51,140 nucleotides of DNA, taken from Candidatus Nomurabacteria bacterium (GTDB lineage: Bacteria; Patescibacteriota; Minisyncoccia; Phycocordibacterales; UBA9973). Position numbers and translations under genes: made by a program. The first letter of the stretch is position 1, and each line of letters begins with the position of its first letter. Positions 15,595 to 23,317 of this stretch are shown piece after piece. The notes beneath the pieces were generated by a model. It made no database searches, was not told the DNA's origin, and saw only the letters and a program-made list of their open reading frames with translations. The stretch covers positions 1 to 51,140 of the forward strand of contig CALRHR010000001.1 of NCBI GenBank assembly GCA_943359485.1, given 5' to 3'.

Positions 15595-15600
15595 GAAATA
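15557..15600 (+). repeat. Repeated site, copy 3 (3' end of wHTH gene)
   Basis: It encodes the last residues ISILAFCKTLQ and the stop of the winged-helix gene. Copies 1 and 2 are therefore non-coding relatives of this gene end. Confidence 0.8.
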
Positions 15601-15650
15601 TTGAGAAAAAAATGTTAGAATGGTTCGACAAGTTCACCCTAAATAGATTT

Positions 15651-15905
15651 ATGAAAATTATAGACGTACGAACAAAAGGAGAATATGAGGCCGGGCATAT
15701 AGAAGGAGCAGTATTGCATGATATCCAAGAAATGATGCAAGGAGTTTTTCCTATTGTGGATAAAAACGAAGCCATCACTGTGTATTGTGAATCAGGAAAC
15801 AGGTCCATGATGGCCAAGAGCTTTTTAGAAAAAGCTGGGTTTACAAACGTGACCAATGGAGGGGGCATGGAGGAGTTGGTTGAAAATTTAAAAAAAGGTG
15901 TATAA
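15651..15905 (+). CDS. Rhodanese-domain protein
   Basis: 84 residues from the ATG at 15651; an in-frame ATG at 15612 would add 13 residues. A compact single rhodanese domain: IIDVRTKGEYEAGHIEGAV at the start and active-site loop CESGNRS with the catalytic Cys (about 50). Small rhodaneses carry persulfide sulfur between partners. The next gene, a cupin, follows 7 nt later with its own -10 box overlapping this stop codon. Confidence 0.88.
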   Translation: MKIIDVRTKGEYEAGHIEGAVLHDIQEMMQGVFPIVDKNEAITVYCESGNRSMMAKSFLEKAGFTNVTNGGGMEELVENLKKGV

Positions 15906-15906
15906 T
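15901..15906 (+). promoter_or_regulatory. -10 box of the cupin gene
   Basis: TATAAT overlaps the rhodanese stop codon and ends 6 nt before the cupin ATG. Confidence 0.55.
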
Positions 15907-15912
15907 ATAGTT

Positions 15913-16314
15913 ATGAAAAAGGGGTATAAGGGTAATCTTGAAGAATTAACATTAGCTAATGAGAATTTTCGAAAGGTAATTTATACCGCCAAAAATTGTC
16001 AGCTGGTTCTAATGTCTTTGGCCCCAGGAGAAGATATTGGGCTAGAAACTCACGAGGGGGGTGATCAGTTTTTCCGATTTGAGATGGGGAGTGGCGAGGT
16101 GGTAATTAATGAAACCAAGTACACTGTATCAGCTGGTGATGCAGTTATTGTGCCGATGGGAGCAATGCACAATGTTGTTAATACTTCTCAAACAGAGAAA
16201 TTAAAACTATATACTTTATATACACCACCACATCACGAGGATGGAGTTGTAAGATTGACCAAGGCTGATACGCTAAACAACAGTCCTGAATGGTCAGGTA
16301 AAACCACGGAATAA
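15913..16314 (+). CDS. Cupin-domain protein
   Basis: 133 residues from the ATG at 15913, chosen because TATAAT ends 6 nt upstream. A single cupin barrel: motif 1 around GLETHEGGDQFFRFEMGSGEV with a His, Glu-like metal site (about 50-65), and motif 2 around GDAVIVPMGAMHNVVN (about 82-97) with the second His. Small cupins of this kind act as metal-dependent enzymes or sugar or amino-acid sensors; the ligand is unknown. Confidence 0.88.
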   Translation: MKKGYKGNLEELTLANENFRKVIYTAKNCQLVLMSLAPGEDIGLETHEGGDQFFRFEMGSGEVVINETKYTVSAGDAVIVPMGAMHNVVNTSQTEKLKLYTLYTPPHHEDGVVRLTKADTLNNSPEWSGKTTE

Positions 16315-16363
16315 TTTTAAACAAGTTACAAATAATAAATAGATATATTGATAAAATAAAAGT

Positions 16364-16441
16364 ATGAACACATACAACTGGTACCCCCACACCAAAAACA
16401 TTGGTATGGGGACATGCTCACAACTTATAAAACCAATATGA
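16364..16441 (+). CDS. Putative 25-codon leader ORF upstream of the DUF4386 gene
   Basis: Starts MNTYNWYPHTKNIG, 25 residues, and its TGA overlaps the ATG of the next gene (ATGA). It spans a hairpin at 16385-16411 (CCCCA and ACCAA paired with TTGGT and TGGGG). A -10-like TAAAAT lies just upstream. The arrangement would allow translational coupling or attenuation. Whether it is translated is unknown. Confidence 0.4.
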   Translation: MNTYNWYPHTKNIGMGTCSQLIKPI

Positions 16442-17148
16442 AAAAAATAACAGGTATTTTGTTTGTTGTTGGTGCCGTGGTTGTAAACATTCCATACGCA
16501 CTGCTCATTAGCAATTTTAATTATCCGGACATTTTAAGAGAACCTGCGGGTGTCGTGCTTACTAAATTTGCAGAGGGTGGTAGTGGACTCATTTATACTT
16601 GGCTCTTTTTTGCACTTGCAGGATTACCGCTTCTCTTCGCTACCATAATGCTTGGGAGGTTGTGGAGGAACACTTCAAATGCGTTAGTTAGCCTAGCGAC
16701 TACATTCGGAGTGATTGCGCTTGTTGCTCAGTTAATAGGTCTACTAAGGTGGGTTTTTGTTGTTCCTATATTAGCAAAGAATTATGTAGCGAGCGGTGCT
16801 ACTGAAGCCATGCAAACAGCTTCGACAGTAGCGTTTCAAACAGTGAATCAATTTGGAGGTGTACTTCTTGGTGAGTATGTCGGCCAACTCTTCAGCATCA
16901 TTTCAATGTTCCTATTTAGCATTCTCATTTACAAAAAAAAGCTTTTGAAGTCATGGGTTGCTTGGCTTGGTTTTTTGGCATCAGCAGTTTATCTTTTAGC
17001 ACAAACAGAATTATTCCATACGGTGATACCAACATTCCCTGTAGTAGATATGGCTGGTCTAGTTGGAAGCATACTCTGGATAGTTTGGCTCATCTGCATT
17101 GGGGTACTACTTATAGTAGAGAAGAATGAGGCACCTAGTGATGTATAA
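16438..17148 (+). CDS. DUF4386-family membrane protein
   Basis: 236 residues from the ATG at 16438 (an upstream in-frame ATG at 16414 lies inside the leader ORF). Six hydrophobic segments: about 4-24, 48-70, 85-110, 135-160, 168-188 and 205-228. The helix arrangement and GLPLLFATIMLGRLWRNTS fit the DUF4386 family of small integral membrane proteins, whose function is not established. It is followed by another small membrane protein, DUF1761. Confidence 0.75.
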   Translation: MKKITGILFVVGAVVVNIPYALLISNFNYPDILREPAGVVLTKFAEGGSGLIYTWLFFALAGLPLLFATIMLGRLWRNTSNALVSLATTFGVIALVAQLIGLLRWVFVVPILAKNYVASGATEAMQTASTVAFQTVNQFGGVLLGEYVGQLFSIISMFLFSILIYKKKLLKSWVAWLGFLASAVYLLAQTELFHTVIPTFPVVDMAGLVGSILWIVWLICIGVLLIVEKNEAPSDV

Positions 17149-17190
17149 TAGAAATAGCTCAGAAAAATTATTTAATTATTACTAAATCAT

Positions 17191-17616
17191 ATGGAATCAA
17201 TATCAATTAATTATTTAGCAATTTTGGTTGGCGCAATATTGTCTATGGTGATTGGTGCAGTTTGGTATGGACCACTTTTTGGTAAGAAGTGGATGGAGAT
17301 AATCGGAGTGAGTACACTAGACCTCGAGGCGAACAAAAAGATGCAAAAGGCGTATATGCCTATGTATGGAGTTCAGTTTATTTTGACACTCTTTCAGGTT
17401 TTAGTTTTAGCTCATCTAATAGCAGATACTACTAAAGTAGGTGGCACAGAGAGAGCAATTTGGATTTGGGCGGCCTTTGTAATCCCAACTTTAGCTGGCG
17501 CGGTAATGTGGACCAATGAGCAGAGCAAGAACAAATGGGCGCGTTTTCTTATCCAGGGCGGATATCAGCTGACAATTTTCATAATCTTTGGGCTACTTTT
17601 GCAATATTGGAAATAA
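17191..17616 (+). CDS. DUF1761 membrane protein
   Basis: 141 residues with four hydrophobic helices. The N-terminus (AILVGAILSMVIGAVWYGPL followed by FGKKWMEIIG) is the characteristic DUF1761 opening. Function of the family is not established. It lies 42 nt after the DUF4386 gene and may share its transcript. Confidence 0.82.
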   Translation: MESISINYLAILVGAILSMVIGAVWYGPLFGKKWMEIIGVSTLDLEANKKMQKAYMPMYGVQFILTLFQVLVLAHLIADTTKVGGTERAIWIWAAFVIPTLAGAVMWTNEQSKNKWARFLIQGGYQLTIFIIFGLLLQYWK

Positions 17617-17635
17617 AATTATTTACTTATGAGCC

Positions 17636-17679
17636 ATAATCGTGAAAAAGTGCTTTTTTATCTTATTTTTCACGATTAT
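17636..17679. promoter_or_regulatory. 14-bp inverted repeat operator upstream of fic
   Basis: ATAATCGTGAAAAA (17636-17649) is perfectly complementary to TTTTTCACGATTAT (17666-17679). A third half-site, GCGTGAAAATTA, lies at about 17690-17701 between the -35 and -10 boxes. This is a strong candidate operator, or a terminator for the upstream gene. Confidence 0.7.
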
Positions 17680-17680
17680 C

Positions 17681-17708
17681 TTGACAAAAGCGTGAAAATT
17701 ACTATAAT
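17681..17708 (+). promoter_or_regulatory. Promoter of the fic gene
   Basis: Consensus TTGACA (17681-17686), 16-nt spacer, TATAAT (17703-17708). The ATG is 9 nt downstream, so the transcript is nearly leaderless. Confidence 0.8.
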
Positions 17709-17717
17709 AGTTAGTAT

Positions 17718-18605
17718 ATGGCAAAGACACCAGCAGTATTCAATAAAATAAATTCTCTACGAGAGAGATACTATAAGGCTTCTATCGGTAAAGAGGCGCT
17801 TATTTCACTCGTCAGTGAAGCGGAAATTGCCGAACAAGTTTATAACTCAAATGCTATTGAAAACAGCACGCTTACTCTTGAGGAAACAGAAAAAATATTG
17901 CTTCAGATTAATCTTGATAGGTTCATTAGTGAGTGCGAGATTTTTGAAGCTAAAAATCTCGCGCGGGTTGTTGAGTATATAGGGAAACGAGCCAAAGAGC
18001 AGGAATTAACACTTGATGTTATTTTGTCTCTCCATAAAATGCTGATTTCAAATATTCGCGACGACATTGCCGGAAGATTCAGGAAAGATAAAGAATTTGT
18101 GCGAGTAGGCAGTCACATTGCTCCCGCCCCACAAGAAATACTTGAGAGATTGGAAAATATGCTTGTAGAATATAATGCTAATAATCATGAAAGTATAATA
18201 AAGCGCATTGCTAAACTACATCTTTCATTTGAGTACACTCATCCATTTTGTGATGGTAATGGACGCATTGGTCGCGTGTTAAATAATTATCTTTTAATCC
18301 GAGAAGGTTTTGTTCCTATTAATATAAAGTTTATTGATCGAAGAAAGTATTATGATGCGTTCAAAGAATTCGATGATAAGAGTAAAACGGAAGTAATGGA
18401 AGAAATAGTTGCAAAAGCCCTTACTAATAGCTATCACAAGCGCTTGGCTTATTTAGAGGGTAAAAAAATTGTTCCATTGGTAGAATATGCAAAATTCCAA
18501 AAGATTTCTCACTCAAATCTTATAAACAAAGCTACACGTCAAACTATCGAAGCCTTTTTGGAAAAAGGTGTTTGGAAAATAGGAATCGAATACAAGAAAA
18601 AATAG
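17718..18605 (+). CDS. Fic family protein (predicted AMP-transferase)
   Basis: 295 residues. The Fic core motif HPFCDGNGRIGR (HPFx(D/E)GNGRxGR) is intact at about 175-186. The N-terminal segment has SNAIEN, matching the (S/T)xxxE(G/N) inhibitory helix, which places it in the class with N-terminal self-inhibition. Fic enzymes usually transfer AMP to a Tyr, Ser or Thr of a target protein. The C-terminus (about 235-295) is helical and may be a winged helix that binds the operator just upstream, but this is inferred from the palindromes only. Confidence 0.93.
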   Translation: MAKTPAVFNKINSLRERYYKASIGKEALISLVSEAEIAEQVYNSNAIENSTLTLEETEKILLQINLDRFISECEIFEAKNLARVVEYIGKRAKEQELTLDVILSLHKMLISNIRDDIAGRFRKDKEFVRVGSHIAPAPQEILERLENMLVEYNANNHESIIKRIAKLHLSFEYTHPFCDGNGRIGRVLNNYLLIREGFVPINIKFIDRRKYYDAFKEFDDKSKTEVMEEIVAKALTNSYHKRLAYLEGKKIVPLVEYAKFQKISHSNLINKATRQTIEAFLEKGVWKIGIEYKKK

Positions 18606-18690
18606 ACGGCGTGTATTAATTGACGCACGGGGTTAAAAATGTTTAACTGTAATCAACATATATTTCTTTTAACCATAACCATTGATGATG

Positions 18691-18696
18691 CATAAT
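18691..18696 (+). promoter_or_regulatory. -10-like box of the subtilase gene
   Basis: CATAAT ends 6 nt before the ATG at 18703. It is the basis for choosing that start over ATGs at 18682-18688. Confidence 0.4.
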
Positions 18697-18702
18697 AAAA
18701 TT

Positions 18703-21531
18703 ATGAATAAATGTAAAATTGCTTTTTCCTCCTTACTCATCCTTGGACTCGTCTTCCCGGTGCAGTTCGCATCTTTTTCCTATGCCGAGGAGACCATACC
18801 GCTAGAGAATGAAGTTGCCACGAATGAACCGATAGTAGCACCATTTCCAGAAATCTTGCCCGAAGTAACCGAAGAAGCTCCCGTCGAAGAACCCAAGGAA
18901 GAGGAAATAGTAGTACCGGAAATAAAGATTCCTGACATCACTCAATTAAAGGCTTCATTCGTGAGCGTTTTTAATAATTTCCTCAGTTTCAAAAAGAACA
19001 GAACTCACGGCGAGATAATACAGTATACCCACCGGACACTCAAAGGGGATTTAGAAGGCGACACAGGCCAGATGGAGACTGGCGCGCGCGATTATGTGGA
19101 AGGTGAAATATTGGTGAAGTATAAAGATAACAAGATCAATTTGGATACAAAAGCCGGGAGAAAAATCGTCTACGGTTTCTTAAAAAACGAGTCGCTGGAG
19201 CAAAAGGATTCTATCCCTGATACCAATCTGGCGGTTTTGAAAATTACGGATGAAACATCCGTCGAAGACAAGGTGGCCGAACTGGAGAACAATCCGAACA
19301 TTGAATACGCCGAACCCAACTACAAGCTCGAGCTGGCGACTATCGACACGGACGATACCTACAAAGATATTTTATGGGGACTCGACAATATCGGCCAGGA
19401 GATCGGCGGCGATTTCGGAAAGAGTACGGGTACGCCGGACGCCGACATTGACGCACCGGAAGCATGGGCAATAAACGAGGGCACGAACGGCGAGACTATC
19501 GTCGCGGTAATTGATACCGGAGTTGCTTATGACCATCCTGATCTCGCAGGGAATATGTGGGATGGGACGAACTGCGTTGATGAGAATGGGGATTTGATAC
19601 CGGGCGGATGCAACCACGGTTATGATTTCGAAGACAACGACAACACGCCGCTCCCGACGAATCCAGATTATGGGTACCACGGTACCCATGTCGCAGGAAT
19701 CATAGCGGCGGAAAAAGGCAACGGGGAAGGAGTTGTCGGTGTCGCGCCGCATGCGAAGATCATGGCCCTGAAATTTGCGCTTGACGACTTTTCTGAAGCG
19801 AAGGCAATTGATTTCGCTATAAAAAACGGCGCTAAGGTCATCAATGCAAGTTACGGTGGACCGTTTTTCTCGCAGACGGAATACGACGCGATCAGCCGGT
19901 TTAAAGATGCAGGAGGAATTTTCGTAGCGGCGGCGGGAAATTTCTCATCCGATAATGACGATTCTCATTTTTACCCCTCGGATTATGACCTGGATAATAT
20001 TATTTCAGTCGCCGCGACAGATAACAACGACAATCTGGCCTCCTTTTCTAACTACGGATCCATTTCGGTGGATGTGGGCGCACCGGGTCAGGATATTTAC
20101 AGCACCTTCGTCACCGATACGACGACAGAAGAAACTTTATACAATGAAGATTTTGACGACGTGATCGCGCCCGACTTGCTCGAAGCCTGGGTAAAAGGCG
20201 GGACCGACAACAATTGGGGTACTTATCATTTTGGTCGGGGTTTTTTTCTCGGCAATGTCCTCTATGGCGATGTTGTCAATCTGCCTTATGCGCCGACAGC
20301 GGACACGACCGTGAGTTCGTCAGGAATAGATTTAAGCGCAGATGAAGCGGAGCTGAGTTTTTCAACGGAGTGTGATACCGAGTATAGCGAAACCGCCTGG
20401 AACGATTACATGTCGCTCTCAATGAGCAATGATAATGGCGCTACATATACGGAAGTATTTAGGTGGGACGAAGAGATCCTGGATGTATTTAACGGAGAAT
20501 ATCCTTTAAACGGAGACGGTGGAGCCGGTTACAGTTTCCAACATTTGCCTGTACCAAGTGAATACTTGAACAGTAATTTTAAATTTCAATTGAGATGGGT
20601 AGCTAACGGGAACGAGGATGTCGGCGGTGGGGAAGGTTGCTCTGTAAATAACATCAAGTTCACTCAAATAATACACCATTCCTCACTCGATTATTCTTAT
20701 TTGAGTGGTACATCCATGGCTACTCCCTATGTCGCAGGGGCCACAGCGCTTCTCTGGGGATACAAGCCTAACCTGATCGCTTCCCAGGTCAAAGATGCGA
20801 TTTTAAACTATGGCGACCCGCTTCTCAGTCTGGAAGGGAAAACGACAAGCGGCAAGAGGATAAATGCCTTTAACACCTTGAATCAGTTTGTACCCGTTCC
20901 TGACTCTACCATTCCGGTCATCACCCTGGTCGGGAATCCGGTTATAAGTCTTACGATTGACCAGGCTTTTGTCGACCCGGGAGTAACCGCTTCGGATGAT
21001 ATTGATGGAGATATCACTGCGAATGTGATCGTGGGAGGAAACACCGTAAACCCAACGATCGTAGGCACATATATAATAACTTATAATGTTACCGACTCAT
21101 CAGGAAATGCTGCTGAAGAAGTGACTCGCACGGTAAAAGTATCCGAGCGTCCTTCTTCCGGCGGCGGAGGCGGGGGTGGTGGAAACATTCCAGTTCCCAG
21201 GTACCTCCAGAGCCAGAGCTGTCCACCCGGGGACCTTTTTAGCACGCTTACAGGCCAAAAATGTACTGATAATTCTTTAATCCCGCAAGTCTTGGGTGCA
21301 CAATCTTACAATTTCACTGCATTGCTTCACAAAGGTTCGACCGGCTCCGAAGTTACAGAACTTCAAAAGAAACTCGCGACTATCGGCCTTTTCATGGGGA
21401 CGATTGACGGAAAATTCGGTCCTATTACAGATAATGCTGTTCGTATGTTTCAAATAAAATACAACCTTAAGGCGGATGGAATCGTAGGACTGATGACACG
21501 TACGGCTCTGAACTCGCTTCCGACACTCTAA
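18703..21531 (+). CDS. Secreted subtilisin-like serine protease with DUF5011 and peptidoglycan-binding domains
   Basis: About 942 residues. In order: signal peptide (1-29); Pro/Glu-rich linker; prodomain (about 130-220, GEILVKYKDN to NIEYAEPNYKLE); S8 catalytic domain with Asp in VAVIDTGVAYDHPDLAG, His in YHGTHVAGIIA, oxyanion Asn in AAAGN and Ser in SGTSMATPYVAG; an insert of about 190 residues between Asn and Ser that looks beta-rich; a DUF5011/Ig-like repeat (PGVTASDDIDGDIT); a Gly-rich hinge; and a C-terminal PG_binding_1 domain (GSEVTELQKKLATIG to MTRTALNSL). It should be exported and held on the cell wall. Its GC content is visibly higher than its neighbours, suggesting transfer. Codons upstream of 18703 (starts at 18682 or 18688) are possible. 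Confidence 0.92.
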   Translation: MNKCKIAFSSLLILGLVFPVQFASFSYAEETIPLENEVATNEPIVAPFPEILPEVTEEAPVEEPKEEEIVVPEIKIPDITQLKASFVSVFNNFLSFKKNRTHGEIIQYTHRTLKGDLEGDTGQMETGARDYVEGEILVKYKDNKINLDTKAGRKIVYGFLKNESLEQKDSIPDTNLAVLKITDETSVEDKVAELENNPNIEYAEPNYKLELATIDTDDTYKDILWGLDNIGQEIGGDFGKSTGTPDADIDAPEAWAINEGTNGETIVAVIDTGVAYDHPDLAGNMWDGTNCVDENGDLIPGGCNHGYDFEDNDNTPLPTNPDYGYHGTHVAGIIAAEKGNGEGVVGVAPHAKIMALKFALDDFSEAKAIDFAIKNGAKVINASYGGPFFSQTEYDAISRFKDAGGIFVAAAGNFSSDNDDSHFYPSDYDLDNIISVAATDNNDNLASFSNYGSISVDVGAPGQDIYSTFVTDTTTEETLYNEDFDDVIAPDLLEAWVKGGTDNNWGTYHFGRGFFLGNVLYGDVVNLPYAPTADTTVSSSGIDLSADEAELSFSTECDTEYSETAWNDYMSLSMSNDNGATYTEVFRWDEEILDVFNGEYPLNGDGGAGYSFQHLPVPSEYLNSNFKFQLRWVANGNEDVGGGEGCSVNNIKFTQIIHHSSLDYSYLSGTSMATPYVAGATALLWGYKPNLIASQVKDAILNYGDPLLSLEGKTTSGKRINAFNTLNQFVPVPDSTIPVITLVGNPVISLTIDQAFVDPGVTASDDIDGDITANVIVGGNTVNPTIVGTYIITYNVTDSSGNAAEEVTRTVKVSERPSSGGGGGGGGNIPVPRYLQSQSCPPGDLFSTLTGQKCTDNSLIPQVLGAQSYNFTALLHKGSTGSEVTELQKKLATIGLFMGTIDGKFGPITDNAVRMFQIKYNLKADGIVGLMTRTALNSLPTL

Positions 21532-21574
21532 CCGTAGCCTTTGCATTCTACGGGTGTAGTGGACGGGGAACTGG

Positions 21575-21580
21575 TATAAT
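21575..21580 (+). promoter_or_regulatory. -10 box, leaderless geometry
   Basis: TATAAT (in GGTATAATAAA) ends 6 nt before the ATG at 21587. Confidence 0.55.
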
Positions 21581-21586
21581 AAATAT

Positions 21587-21877
21587 ATGATTTTTGAATG
21601 GGCTGTTCGAAAAAAACTATTTAGAAACATAAACCATGTTCTTTGGTTTATGATGAGTGTTTATATATTGGCGCTTGTAATCACTTATTACTTTTACCCC
21701 AATTCTAAGATAATTATTTTCTTGCCAATTGCTATTCATCTTACTGCTTTTTTGCAAGCAATTTATACATATGTGAAGAAAATTTCCAGCGAAACAATAA
21801 GTAAGGATTGTATTTGGTGGAATTTATTTATGCTTTTAGTTTATGTGGCTATATTTTTTATACTAAATTTATCTTAA
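21587..21877 (+). CDS. Small hypothetical membrane protein
   Basis: 96 residues with three hydrophobic stretches (about 15-35, 41-60 and 73-95) after a basic N-terminus. Not recognised. It has its own -10 box. The stop codon falls within a perfect 13-bp inverted repeat, so the gene ends in a hairpin. Confidence 0.6.
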   Translation: MIFEWAVRKKLFRNINHVLWFMMSVYILALVITYYFYPNSKIIIFLPIAIHLTAFLQAIYTYVKKISSETISKDCIWWNLFMLLVYVAIFFILNLS

Positions 21878-21887
21878 ATTTAGTATA
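21859..21887. repeat. 13-bp perfect inverted repeat
   Basis: TATACTAAATTTA-TCT-TAAATTTAGTATA. The right arm is also the first copy of a TAAATTT/GTATATAAATA element that recurs at 23069 and 23288. Confidence 0.7.
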
Positions 21888-21898
21888 TAAATATAACC
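21873..21898 (+). repeat. TAAATTT-GTATATAAATA element, copy 1
   Basis: CTTAAATTTAGTATATAAAT and following bases. Copies 2 and 3 are at 23069-23094 and 23288-23313. Copies 1 and 2 flank the ATPase-DUF4325 gene. Confidence 0.6.
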
Positions 21899-21920
21899 AG
21901 TTGGGGATGTTTACAATTAC

Positions 21921-21950
21921 TTGACAATTGAATATAGATTGGTTTACAAT
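21921..21950 (+). promoter_or_regulatory. Promoter of the HTH-ATPase-DUF4325 gene
   Basis: TTGACA (21921-21926), 18-nt spacer, TACAAT (21945-21950), ATG 10 nt on. GTTTACAATTA occurs twice (about 21909 and 21942), a possible operator pair. Confidence 0.6.
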
Positions 21951-21960
21951 TAACCTTACA

Positions 21961-23013
21961 ATGTTAAATAAGGAAAAAATACTTGAAATAGCAAGAAAAA
22001 AAGGTCAAATTCGCACAAAGGACTTCCTGGGTCTTTTTAGTGTTTCCAGACAATATACAAGCATGCTTATTGGACAGCTTGTAGAGAATAAAGAACTTAT
22101 AAGAATTGGTTCCACAAGGAATGCCTTTTATGTGTTACCAGAATACACAAGAATTCATCCACACATTTTACCAAATAAATTTTTTAGACGGCTTAAAAAT
22201 ACTCACTTAGAGGAGCACAAAATTTTGGCAGAAATAGAAGAAAAATTTCCAAAGATTTCAGAACTAAAAGAACACATTCGTAATATTTTCATCTTTGCAT
22301 TTTCAGAAATGTTGAATAATGCGATTGAACATTCACAATCAAAAAATATATCTGTTGAGATTTCATTAACTGGGGATGAACTTTGGTTTATTATAAATGA
22401 TACTGGGGTTGGGGTATTTAGAAATGTCATGAGAAAGAAAAAGTTAAAATCAGAGCTCGAAGCGATTCAGGATATTTTGAAAGGTAAGACGACGACAATT
22501 CCAAAATCTCACACTGGACAAGGAATTTTTTTTACATCGAAAGCCGCAGATATATTCATTTTGGATAGTTTTGGGCAACAAATGACCATTAATAATAAAA
22601 CTCATGATGTTGTGGCTAGAAAAATAAATGCTAGTAAAAGAGGCACAAGAGTCGTGTTCAGAATTCAAACTAGTTCGCATAAGCATTTGAGCGATGTTTT
22701 TAAGAAATATACCAATCTAAAGGATGATAGTGATTATGGTTTTGATAAAACTGAAATTCGGGTAAAGTTGTATACGGCTGGTGGAGTAAATATTTCACGT
22801 TCTCAAGCGAGGAGAATTCTTCATGGTTTGGAAAAATTTAGAATTATATCGTTTGATTTTGATAAGGTGCCAATGATTGGGCAAGCATTTGCAGACGAGA
22901 TATATAGAGTATTTCATAATAAATATTCAAGCATTGAATTACAAGAAATTAATATGAATGAAGCTGTTAAGTTTATGATAGAGCGCGCAAAGAACGATGC
23001 AACAAGGTCCTAA
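21961..23013 (+). CDS. wHTH / histidine-kinase-like ATPase / DUF4325 regulator
   Basis: 350 residues from the ATG at 21961. Domains in order: an N-terminal winged helix (about 1-60, VSRQYTSMLIGQLVENKELI); a GHKL-type ATPase domain (about 90-225) with the N-box FSEMLNNAIEHS, DTGVG, and a HTGQGIFFTSKAAD glycine-rich lid; and a C-terminal STAS-like DUF4325 domain (about 255-340, ARRILHGLEKFRIISFDFD). No phospho-acceptor His domain is present. This resembles a fused anti-sigma-type kinase with its own STAS-like antagonist, here with a DNA-binding domain added. Target unknown. Confidence 0.85.
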   Translation: MLNKEKILEIARKKGQIRTKDFLGLFSVSRQYTSMLIGQLVENKELIRIGSTRNAFYVLPEYTRIHPHILPNKFFRRLKNTHLEEHKILAEIEEKFPKISELKEHIRNIFIFAFSEMLNNAIEHSQSKNISVEISLTGDELWFIINDTGVGVFRNVMRKKKLKSELEAIQDILKGKTTTIPKSHTGQGIFFTSKAADIFILDSFGQQMTINNKTHDVVARKINASKRGTRVVFRIQTSSHKHLSDVFKKYTNLKDDSDYGFDKTEIRVKLYTAGGVNISRSQARRILHGLEKFRIISFDFDKVPMIGQAFADEIYRVFHNKYSSIELQEINMNEAVKFMIERAKNDATRS

Positions 23014-23068
23014 AAGAAAAAGTAAGAATATTATGGCGCGTCATTTAATAATTTAGAATGTTTTTTCC

Positions 23069-23094
23069 CTTAAATTTGGTATATAAATACAACA
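23069..23094 (+). repeat. TAAATTT-GTATATAAATA element, copy 2
   Basis: CCTTAAATTTGGTATATAAA and following bases, 56 nt after the stop of the ATPase-DUF4325 gene. Confidence 0.6.
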
Positions 23095-23287
23095 TTATAG
23101 TGCTGAATTGTAGTTCTAACTTCGTACGTTCGTTTCACTCAGTACCTACGGTCCATTAAGTCGAGCAAACAAAAAAGAGCCATAGAAACTCGCAGTTATT
23201 TTTTTTAAATTGCGAAATGCCTGTTTAAGTTTCTGGTAGTCATTTCTTTTTAAGACAGCAATAGGGGATACAAGTTCTCGCTTTTAT

Positions 23288-23313
23288 CCTAAATTTGTTA
23301 TATAAATATAAAA
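23288..23313 (+). repeat. TAAATTT-GTATATAAATA element, copy 3
   Basis: CCTAAATTTGTTATATAAAT and following bases, ending a few bases before tRNA-Thr. Confidence 0.6.
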
Positions 23314-23317
23314 TCAA

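Larger units (their letters stand above)
23014..23317. other. Gene-free stretch before tRNA-Thr
   Basis: About 300 bp with no supported ORF. It holds copies 2 and 3 of the TAAATTT-GTATATAAATA element. The third lies just before tRNA-Thr and may serve as its promoter. I see no terminator hairpin. Confidence 0.5.

Noticed and set aside
14793-15600. A true integron cassette array
   Set aside because: The repeats resemble cassette sites in placement, but I could not find the paired core sites of attC and no integrase is in the window, so only a cassette-like pattern is claimed.
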